A stretch of 64,000 nucleotides of DNA from Furcasterigmium furcatum (Eukaryota > Ascomycota > Sordariomycetes > Glomerellales > Plectosphaerellaceae). This document shows, piece by piece, positions 56,029-64,000 of the stretch. The notes under the pieces were generated by a model. It was not told the origin of the DNA, made no database searches, and saw only the letters and a list, made by a program, of their open reading frames with translations. The stretch is from positions 5,106,229 through 5,170,228 of the forward strand of contig BCIA01000006.1 of assembly GCA_001599815.1 (NCBI GenBank), given 5' to 3'. The stretch's first letter is position 1; every line of letters starts with the position of its first letter. Both the position numbers and the translations under genes were made by a program.

Positions 56029-57508
56029 TCACTCCTCCATCTTCTCAAACGCCGGTCCAACACTGTTCAACGCCCTGTACCTCATGGCCGCATCGTCATG
56101 GACATCAACATAGTCCCTGCCCTCCTCCGTCCCCGTCTTCCACTGTGCATACAGCGACTCGATCTCGGTGCATAGTTCCTTCGAGTTCGTCCTCGGGATA
56201 AAGTTCTTCGCGTCCCAATAGAAGAGCAGGCGCACAGCCTTGATCAGGGACCGCGAGTAGTCATGCCGCAGCAGCGTCTCGTCGATATTGACGTCGCCGA
56301 TGGGGCAAGTATGAACACATGTGCACCTGGGCTTGGACCTGAACTTGGCGTGACTGCAGGGCTGCTTGCCGAGTGTGTCCATGATGTGCTCGCACGCACC
56401 GCTTTCGTGATCACAGCCGTTCATTTCCTCGACCTCGAAGAAAGTGCACGGCTCGGCGAAGGCGCACATATCGACGTGGCAGCAGCCTTCGCAGGAGTTG
56501 CAGGGCTTGTACGACGGGAGGAAGGTTGCGGTCATCATGCGGAAGAGGACAGCTCCGAGGGCCCAGTGGTCGTCACTGATAGAGTAGAGCTCTTTGGACT
56601 GGAGAATCTGTGTCAGCTTCGACTTCAAGTCCGGCTCGGTTGTGCAGTCTGGGAATTCCTCTTACATGGTCTCCCTTCAATATATCCTCGCGCACCTTGC
56701 GCATTTCCGTGACGGTAGGCTTGTCCGGACCAGGGGCCAGCCTCGAAGCAGGTGGCGCGATGATGAAGCCCAAGGTGTTGTGCAGAGGTGCCTCTGACGG
56801 GTCCTGGGGATCCTCCCATCGGAAAGCCGGCTGGTTCGACACAAACGCGTTGCTCAACTGAGTCAGCTTGCAAGGGCCGTAATACTCCTCGCCCTTGGGG
56901 TGCTGGAAGAGGATGTTGGCAGCGCGGATGTCCCTGTGAAGGATGGGCATCCAGTCCTCGTCATGGCGAACCCATTCGTACCCTCCGTTCTCCCAGTCAA
57001 TCTCCTGATGGTATCCGTCGTGGAGCCAAGTCAGCGCCCTCATGACGGACGTCAAGACGTGCCAGCACAGCGACTCTTCCAAAAACCTGCTTCCAGTCAA
57101 GGGGGGCTGTCGGTCCTTGTTCACGAGAAGGAGCTCAAGACTGCCCGCATCGCAATAGTCCAGCACGAGGTAGTCCTCTGTGGCCTGGGTGCTGTTGAAG
57201 GGTGTGGTATTGTGATGTTTTTGGCGCAGATATCCGGCGAGGCCGACGAGGTTCTCGTGATTCCAGATTTGTGAGAGTGAGCGGCCAAAATTGTGCTCGT
57301 AGATGAGCTCGTAGAGACCCTTGTCGTGACGGCCAGCCTTGGTGAGGTGATCGCCATCGTTTCTAGCGTTGTAGAAGCTGTCATGATCGTCCACCTTCCT
57401 GGCCAGAAATTCTTCGCCGGTGGTGATGCGCCGGGCGAGCCACACCCTGTTGCCGTTGAGTCTCTTGAGGAGCTCAAACTCCTGCGGTTCCTCTTCTGTT
57501 GCGGCCAT
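56029..57508 (-). CDS. Degenerate protein kinase with Cys-rich C-terminal region, 470 aa
   Basis: The CDS is complement(join(56029..56598,56666..57508)). A 67-bp intron ending CTCCAG joins KGDH to SKELYSISDD; an ACACAG nine bases earlier would add ILQ. Kinase-like blocks are: a FLARKV segment carrying a possible beta3 Lys, DYLVLDYCDAGSLELLL (hinge), the catalytic-loop HRDIRAANILF with intact His-Arg-Asp and Asn, and SDDHWALGAVLFRM (subdomain IX). The magnesium-binding DFG is missing, replaced by CKLTQLSNAF. The glycine-rich loop is unrecognisable. After subdomain IX comes a Cys cluster of about 70 residues with CNSCEGCCHVDMC and CTCVHTC. It probably binds metal or is disulfide-rich. I infer a pseudokinase or weakly active kinase. 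No named family is recognised. Confidence 0.8.
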
Positions 57509-58058
57509 GGTCGATTGTGTCGGACGGATGGTGTAAGCAGTCGATTCAGGAGAGGTCAAGAAGATTGTTCCTGGAGGAGATTTTGACAAAAAGTTCCTTG
57601 ACGGGGCATTGTGTAGATATGAAAGAAGTCATGGGAGCGTCATGGAATATCTGCTTCTCGTGAGACAAAGAGCACGACGATAGTATTTGTCCCTCTTTGT
57701 CGTGAGCGAACAAAGCAAACGGCCAACTTGGCAACCCCCACGAACAAAGAAGCATCAAGGAGGCACTTCCTCAAGTTATGGAGAACATTCCGCCGTCTAA
57801 TGCGTCTGCCTACGAGGTTTAGTACTTCCTAGATCTGGAGCCAAGGGGATTCTTGGCCATCGCAGCTTGGGTCGACGACGTCCGTTCGAGCCTTGGTTAG
57901 CTGTGACGTGGAATCGTCGTTCAGTTTCGACTTGGGCATGGAACCGAGTAATTTTGATCGACTCATAGCTCTCGTTACTACTTCAACAACATGACGCAAC
58001 AAATAGCTCGCTCACCTCGCTCATCAGTCTCTAGCCTAGTCCTCCAAACAGTTCTTTC
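57509..58058. other. Spacer between kinase-like gene and GLO1
   Basis: This interval holds the upstream region of the kinase-like gene and GLO1's 3' flank. No other feature was seen. Confidence 0.45.
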
Positions 58059-59139
58059 CTAGAAGTTGGACTTGCCCGTAAAGCGCTCGTTCTGCACGAC
58101 CTCGACCCAGTAGTTGTCGGGATCAAGAACGAACGCAACATTCTTCATCCTGCCGTCCGTGAGCCTCTTCTTCCAGTTGACATTGAGCTTCTCAAGGCGC
58201 TCGCAGGCGGCATCCAGGTTGTCGACCGTGACACAGATGTGGCCGAATCCCTGGGGCTGGTCGTTGCCGTTGTGGTACTTGAAGCTCTCGTCCTTCTCGG
58301 TGCCGTGGTTCCAGGTGAGCTCGAGCAGACCCTCGCGGGTGGCGGTGCTCACGCCCTCGGCGGGGGCGCCCTCCTCGCCAGGGTAGCCGAGGAAGAAGAG
58401 GGTGAAGCCCGCGGAGGAGTTCTCGTTCGTACGGAAGAGGCTCATGCCCAAAACTTCCTGGTAGAACTTGAGAGACTTTTCGGCGTCCTTGACACGGATC
58501 ATCGAGTGGTTCTGAGAGATGTCAGTAATTTTGGCCGGATTCTCTGCTCGGAATGAAGGTGAAGGAGGACTCACCATCTTGTACGTAGACACGTCGGTGG
58601 TGGTGATTCCCTCGGTCTTGGTGACATCGTTCCAGGAGACAATCTCGACCCAGTAAGTGTCGGGGTCCTTGACGAAGGCAATGTGCCTCATGCGACCGTC
58701 GGAGAGCTTTTTCTGGAACTGGTACCCGGCATCCTCGATACGCTGGCAGGCAGCCTGGATGTTGTCAACAGAGATGCAGAGGTGACCGAAGCCACGGTGG
58801 GGCTCGACGTTGCCATTGTTGGTCTTATACTCGGGGTCGTTTTCGGTTCCGTAGTTGTGGGTGAGCTCGACGATGCCTTCACGATCGAAGGTGGTACGGC
58901 CCGCTGAGACTGCGCCGGGGGAGTCATAGGCGAGGAAGTAGAGATCGAACTTGGCGTCGGGGTTCTCCAGCTTCTTGATCAGTTTCATGCCGATGTGCTC
59001 GTAGAACTTGATGGACGCCTGGGGGTCCTTCACACGGATCCTGAATTGTTGTCAGAAAGGCATGATGCTACTGTCGAGGGAGCAGGGCGTACATGGTGTG
59101 ATTGAGCTTGTAGTTCTTGGTATCTGTAGTTCCCGCCAT
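58059..59139 (-). CDS. GLO1: Glyoxalase I (lactoylglutathione lyase), two-domain, 321 aa
   Basis: The CDS is complement(join(58059..58511,58575..59040,59093..59139)). Introns of 63 and 52 bp rejoin as STYKMNHSMIRVKD and NHTMIRVKD. Each half is a glyoxalase/VOC domain. The halves share near-identical blocks: MIRVKDPQASIKFYEHIGMKL with MIRVKDAEKSLKFYQEVLGM; ELTHNYGTE with ELTWNHGTE; GFGHLCISVDN with GFGHICVTVDN; and KDPDTYWVEIV with LDPDNYWVEVV. The duplicated architecture with metal ligands His and Glu in each half is that of fungal Glo1. It converts the methylglyoxal-glutathione adduct to S-lactoylglutathione in the cytosol. Intron 2 is a multiple of three and stop-free, so retention would insert 21 residues. 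Confidence 0.97.
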
Positions 59140-60304
59140 GGTTGCGAATGCGCGCAATGGTCGGACTTGTCACAAATTTGCTGTCAGTAATGAACGATTT
59201 AGACTCTGGTATAACTGAAATGAACGCCCGACTGACCTGAGTAGTGGGCTGTCCGGATTGGTTGGAGGTGTCTCTGGAGGTGGGTGAGCCTTGACCCTGC
59301 GCGTAGTGAGAACATGAAATTGGCCAAAGTGATCTAGGATATACCAACGTTTGAGTCTGTCGTGGATGTTGGGATCTACGAGGAAGGGAAGTATGTGTTT
59401 GAAAAACCCCAAGCTTCACATTAAGAATGACGTTTCCAGCTCTGCCCCTCATCTCCTCAGCGGGTCGCGATCCGAGCCCGGAGGTGACACTCAGTGCCCC
59501 GCATCGCGTCAAGCTGAGTCTACCTCAGCTCCAGCAGCTGAACAACCCTGAGCCCTACGGGTTCAAGCGCGCGCCGTACTCAACTCGTTTACTGACGAGG
59601 GCAAGGGGAGAGGGACGTTTGGGCGTCGCCAGGCATGTACAATATTATTATTTTCTTCGTTGGAAACTCGAGGTATCACGACAAGTTTCAGCATGCGTCC
59701 AACTGAGGACCCTCCACTATAGCACGAAGATAAGTACACAACCAAGATCCACCGTCATGATATAACTTAGGTATGAATAAAATAGAACTTAAATAACTTG
59801 TCCTCTCACACTTTTCGGCGGGTTCATAGCTGATAAGATGCGTGCTCTTGTTCAGATTTACAGAGTGCTGATACGGAGGCACCCAAGCACCCCCACTACT
59901 GACACCAGGGGGCGCACAATTGTGGAGCGGGACAGCAGTTGGCGCCGTCGGGAAGGGAAGTGGGGCATCATGACGAGCGATGATTCGGACGATGCGAGCC
60001 TCATTCATTGTCCGGAGACGTCTGTCTTGCATCGCCAGATTCGCAACAAATGGAGCCAAGGCCTCGCTCCTGCAACCCGTCAATCTACACCTTCGAACAT
60101 AGCAAGTTCAATATGCCTCTCCAAAACAACCTGTACCAGATATCCAATCGAAACTCCCTCTGAGACGCCTCGAGACCCGTCCCCGAAACCCACACCGACC
60201 CTAACCGCCGAGACCAACCGTCACGACATCTGTCCGCCGAATATCTGCTGCTTTTCCCGGGATTTTGAGGGGCCGGATGCTCCTCAAAGAAGCTGTTCAT
60301 TACT
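59140..60304. promoter_or_regulatory. Divergent promoter between GLO1 and the Ser-rich gene
   Basis: This interval separates the GLO1 ATG (minus) and the ATG at 60305 (plus). It has an AT-rich patch near 59640-59656. Promoters of both genes should lie here. No gene was recognised. Confidence 0.5.
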
Positions 60305-62334
60305 ATGGACCCTCCTCTGCAGTTCAGACCGCCCGAGTACGATGAAGTCGCTGTGATGGATGACATGGTCGACACGACTCAACCGATGCCGAACGCACAG
60401 CGTCCTCGCGATACCTTGCGCTCTCCTAAGACGAGATCTTTGTCCGACGGAGGAGGCACACCTGCAAAACTATCACCATCTCCTCTTATTGTAGAAGCCA
60501 CGAGAAAGACGTCGAAAGATGATAATCACATCAGAGACTACACACCCGCACCGAGCACGCCGAACCGCTCTGGGTTCCCGCCCCGGGGGCTCTCTATTCA
60601 TATGCTCCCGCAGAGGGACCAGACCTCACCGGCACAAACCTCAACCACCGCTTTTACCAAACCGGCCCCGCTTTCCCCCAAGCTCGACCACGCCCAGATC
60701 TATGCCAGCCCGACCAACATTCTGCCTCGCCGTTCTCGCGGCCTGGATTTCTCCCGCGCGGCCACAAGCCTGCACCACTCCACCCTCGCCGAGCAGTCCT
60801 CCCCCGACTCTTCTCCAACAATAAGCGGCGGCCGAGCTATGAATATCCCAGCCCGACGGAGCAACGAATACGGCGCCACAGAACAGTCCTCCAACTCGCT
60901 CTGGTCCGTCATGGGCAACCAGGAACGGATGCACATCTCGAGCTCCCTCGGCAGCGCACACCCCATCGTTTCCGATAGCTCATCTTCCGACGATGATGAT
61001 CTGATGGACGAGGACATGGAGGAGGCGTACATCTCGACACCGCAAGCCACTAGGAGCGCTGTGCCGATCGGGATCCAGGGAGGTCCTGCTTCGCCTGCTG
61101 TGAACAGCCTGCTGAGCTTCCAGCAACGCCAACGCCCGAGGAAGCAGTCCAAGAAGAAGCTCCGAGGACCCCTTGGACTTGGCTTCAACTCTGCAGCCAT
61201 GGGCGCGCTGTCCAAGTCCCCTCCGACCAAGGACAGTCCCATGTCGCATTCGCGGCGGGAGAGCATCAGCTGGCAGGCGAACCAGCTGCACATATCTGGC
61301 GGCGACGAGGAGAGGATGGGAAACGACAGCATTAACAGCGTGTTGGGAACTCCTACGAACAAGCGCCACACGATCATGCGGCAAGTCGCTACACGGCGAG
61401 GCAACCTCATGGTAAGTCACCTTCCCTCGCCAATGTGACACAGTCGACTGATGAATCATAGCCCAAAACAAAGAACTTTGCCCGAATCAAGCATGCACTT
61501 CTCGAGGAAGGCGCTCCCGTCGAGGCCGAGGTTCGTCGCGAGGCCGAAGTCATCCGTCAAGTCCGCGAAAGCGACGTCGATCTCGAGCCGCGCATCCCAA
61601 CGGCGCACTCGTCACCCAACCTCGCCAACCAAGACACCATCGAAGATGTGGTAGGGGAGGAGATGATGGGCGAGGGCGTTCTCTCTGGCAGCTTTAAGCA
61701 GCAAGCTATGAAGAACTCCAAGGGCCCGAAATTCTGGGACACCTTCTCCGAATCCAGCAGCATCGGCACCCGGACCACGCCTCCACCCGCGCCGTTCATG
61801 CCGCGCGGCTCGTCATCGGGCATGAGCGAGGATGTTAACATGGACTCGCCCTCCCTCGGCGCCACCGCCAGCTTCGCCATGGCCGCCAGCAGCGGCGAGT
61901 CAGCCAAGGGCAGCGATACTCCTCTCCCGACGGCCTCGCAGCCCAGCTACCCCTTCGCCCAGGGCCCCAGCGCCGCCGAAATCACCCGTCGCATCAACAA
62001 CAAGCGCCGCCGCGAGGAGGACTTCGACCCCATCGGCTTCAAGCGGCGCGCCGTCAGCCCCGGCATGAGCGTCCACAACTCCCCGATCATGCAGAGCCCT
62101 CTGCAGCGGGACGTCGCCCCCTGGGGCTCGCGGCCCGGCAGCAACGGTGGCGACAAGAACGGCGGCAGCAGCGCCCCGAGCGAAAACGGCAGCGGGAGCG
62201 TGGGCGGCACGCCCGGCGGTCCCGCCTCCGGCGGCGGCGCGGCCAGCCGCGTCAACAACTCGGCCAAGGGCCGTGTCGGGTTCCAGGGCATGACCGACAC
62301 GAACGACGGCTTGATGCGGATGAGTATCGAGTAG
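60305..62334 (+). CDS. Serine-rich conserved fungal protein of unknown function, 659 aa
   Basis: The CDS is join(60305..61411,61462..62334). A 50-bp intron (GTAAGT ... CATAG) lies in phase 0 after NLM and before PKTKNFARIK. The protein is largely disordered, Ser/Pro/Gly-rich, with acidic patches (SDSSSSDDDDLMDEDMEE). Short blocks that look conserved are LRGPLGLGFNSAAMGALSKS, RINNKRRREEDFDPIGFKRR and KTKNFARIKHALLEEGAPV. Basic, potentially nuclear-localising runs include KQSKKKLRG and NKRRREED. I infer a nuclear regulatory protein but cannot assign a family. It is convergent with the roadblock-like gene. Confidence 0.82.
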
Positions 62335-62827
62335 TAATTGACTTCTCTGCGCATATTGTTCTACCCATATGGCTTTGGTTTAGTCACCGAGAGGGACCTG
62401 CGCAGTCCCGGAACGACTATATATTGTATTTTTAGGGGCGGAACTGCCACGTTCGCCCATGGGCCACTCGGTCGAGGGAAATATTCCGGCGTTTGGGGGA
62501 AGGCCCTGCATAGGTAAGGAGATGGCCACTCACGGCGTCTCCAAGGAGGACCCAGGTCAAGGGTTCCGGAAAGCGCCATAGAGGAATGATAGCGGCTTGC
62601 TAGTAATGTTATCACGTCAACGACACTTGTGTCTCCCAAGACCCCATCCTCGTTGATAAGACGAAACCAGCGTAACGACGCTGGGAATTTGGCTATCATG
62701 GTATCTTCTAACGCCGCAAACGCCCACCCGCCTCTCATGCTCTCGCCATCTTGTCCCTCCAAACCGCTGTCGATCAGCCGCCTACGCTCCCACCAATGCG
62801 CTATTCCAGCCATGCCACTCAATTCCT
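62335..62827. other. Convergent 3' flanks
   Basis: This 490-base spacer lies between the Ser-rich gene and the roadblock-like gene, whose stops face each other. Two overlapping 3' UTRs are possible. No other feature was seen. Confidence 0.45.
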
Positions 62828-63679
62828 TCACTCAACCCCAACACCCTCTTCCGGCACACGCAGGGTCCCGAGCTTATCGTCAAGCCACCGCGCCAGATCC
62901 TCCGCATGCCGCCGCAGAGAGACCACAGCTGCGGTCCCCACGCTCCCCGCCACGCTGCTCCCCACGCTCGCGATGCTCGCCGTCGTCGCGCCCCCGGCGC
63001 TGAGAACGCTGTCTCCCGACGGAGAGGCAGGCATATGTGCCGGGCTCGCGTGGCCCTGGCCCCTCGGCGTCGTCGTGCCGGGAACGCTCAGCCCGCCGCC
63101 GTTCGACGCTGATGCCGAATGGTCCGTCGTGGGCGTCTGTCCCGCGTGAATAGGGTGGTGTGCCGAGGGATCACTGCCGTCGCCCAGTGGCCCCACGCAG
63201 ACGAAGAGCAGGCCGCACTTGAGGCGGCGGATGACCATCACGCCATGGCTGAGCTGGACGGTGATGGTGAGGGGCTTGGTGGCGGTCTTCTTCTTATTCC
63301 TTCTCGCCGCGCTGGCATCGCTGTCGGAGGACTCGGGGAGGGCGTCGGGGATGGAGGGAGAAGAGGCGGAGTGGAGCGCGTACAGGCTCGCGGCGACGGT
63401 AGCTTGGGTTCGTAGCAGGGCGACGGAGCCGGGGCGGGGGCTCGACGAGGAGCCTGTGCCGTCGAGTTTGGGCGGAGTGGTTGTGGTGGGAGAGACGAGG
63501 GAGGACGAGGAGTCTGATTTGAGCGAAGAGAAGGCGGCCGGTGTCGTGGCGTGGGCGAGGAGCTTGCCTGAGGGTGTGCTCAGGAAGGCGGCGTGAAGGG
63601 ACGGGGAGAGGTTCGCGTTGAGGAAGGACGTGAGCCGCTTGGTGAGGAGCAGCGGCGGGGTTGGCGTGTTGAGGGACAT
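62828..63679 (-). CDS. Roadblock/LC7-like protein (LAMTOR2/Ego3-related), 283 aa
   Basis: This is a single exon starting MSLNTPTPPLLLTKRLTSFL. The secondary-structure order fits the roadblock/LC7 fold. An N-terminal helix (LLLTKRLTSFLNANL) leads to a beta hairpin (HAAFLSTPSGKLLAHA), a helix (ATVAASLYALHS), two strands (LTITVQLSHGVMVIRRLK, CGLLFVCVGP) and a C-terminal helix (VVSLRRHAEDLARWLDDKLG). Such proteins (LAMTOR2/p14, yeast Ego3) scaffold the Rag/Gtr GTPases for TORC1 at lysosome or vacuole. The core of about 125 residues is interrupted by two long Ser/Thr/Pro/Ala-rich insertions (about residues 50-85 and 175-240), so it is over twice the normal length. Orthology is an inference from the pattern, and MglB-like family members are alternatives. 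The start fits because the ATG opens the hydrophobic helix; only 321 bases of upstream DNA remain in the window. Confidence 0.75.
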   Translation of the reverse strand: MSLNTPTPPLLLTKRLTSFLNANLSPSLHAAFLSTPSGKLLAHATTPAAFSSLKSDSSSSLVSPTTTTPPKLDGTGSSSSPRPGSVALLRTQATVAASLYALHSASSPSIPDALPESSDSDASAARRNKKKTATKPLTITVQLSHGVMVIRRLKCGLLFVCVGPLGDGSDPSAHHPIHAGQTPTTDHSASASNGGGLSVPGTTTPRGQGHASPAHMPASPSGDSVLSAGGATTASIASVGSSVAGSVGTAAVVSLRRHAEDLARWLDDKLGTLRVPEEGVGVE

Positions 63680-64000
63680 GGTGTCGTTTCTGGTCCTGCT
63701 AATAAGACGACTGAAGTGTCTAGAATATTGCCGGAGCAGCAGATGCCGTCGGTGACTCGGAGAATCGGGAGCTGTTGAAGCTCAATGCTCGGCAATCAGG
63801 CACAGAGGCCACTGCAGCTGCTCGTACAGCGGGTGGTTTCAGTAAAGCCTGGCCCAGGCTTGGTCGTGAACGTCTTTTCTTGTCGAAGATTTAAGAATCG
63901 TGGCTATCAATGGCGGATGAGGGGAGGTTGGACGATGGCGGACTGGCGGGTGGGAGTGGGCAATTGGGCGACGAGCAACACGAGCCAAGAGGACGTGGGG
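63680..64000. other. Upstream region of the roadblock-like gene
   Basis: This holds the promoter or 5' leader of the minus-strand gene, cut by the window end. I see nothing else in it. Confidence 0.4.

Overview
The window looks like a filamentous ascomycete nuclear chromosome, most likely a Sordariomycete. It is GC-rich and gene-sparse. Genes are interrupted by short introns of about 50-80 bp with GTAAGT/GTGAGT-type donors and CTRAC-like branch points. The proteins match Pezizomycotina families: four-unit polyubiquitin, a Kch-type potassium transporter, fungal TRAPPC11, Rxt2 and a two-domain glyoxalase I. I see no ribosomal RNA, no intact transposon, no CRISPR array, no virus-like gene and no recognisable biosynthetic cluster.

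Layout, left to right. 0-10 kb: a small single-pass membrane peptide gene (+), a BRAP2/Etp1-type RING + UBP-zinc-finger protein (-), polyubiquitin (-), and a Gln/His-rich Zn2Cys6 regulator (-) followed by about 5 kb without a convincing gene. 14.4-21.2 kb: a tRNA-like fragment (-), a secreted GH106-type alpha-L-rhamnosidase (-) and the protein farnesyltransferase beta subunit (+). 21.2-26.3 kb is a second large gene-poor block. It ends at a short protein with a dsRNA-binding-like fold (+). 30-39 kb: GDP-mannose pyrophosphorylase (+), glycerol kinase (-), phospholipid methyltransferase Opi3 (-) and Rxt2 of the Rpd3L deacetylase complex (-). 39.5-50 kb: TRAPPC11 (+), divergent from RXT2, then a zinc-knuckle/coiled-coil protein (+) and a small acidic protein (+). 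49.7-64 kb: a pyridoxamine-oxidase-like/FNR flavoprotein fusion (-), Kch1-type potassium transporter (-), a degenerate protein kinase with a Cys-rich tail (-), glyoxalase I (-), a serine-rich conserved protein (+) and a roadblock/LC7 (LAMTOR2/Ego3-like) protein (-).

Most genes are housekeeping and functionally unrelated. Loose themes are lipid and glycerol metabolism (GUT1, OPI3), cell-wall and glycosylation precursors (MPG1), ubiquitin handling (UBI4, ETP1), trafficking and nutrient signalling (TRAPPC11, the roadblock protein), and carbohydrate scavenging (GH106). There is no operon-like logic; possible coupling is limited to the RXT2/TRAPPC11 and GLO1/60305 divergent promoters and two convergent pairs.

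Exon structures were built by hand from splice signals and reading-frame continuity. Nearly all close exactly in frame. The items most worth a second look are the 114-codon open frame directly after the GUT1 stop, the pseudokinase with a cysteine-rich segment, the atypical mid-protein zinc cluster of the regulator, the roadblock protein with large insertions, and the tRNA-like fragment near 14.45 kb. I did not find an obviously new multi-gene system.
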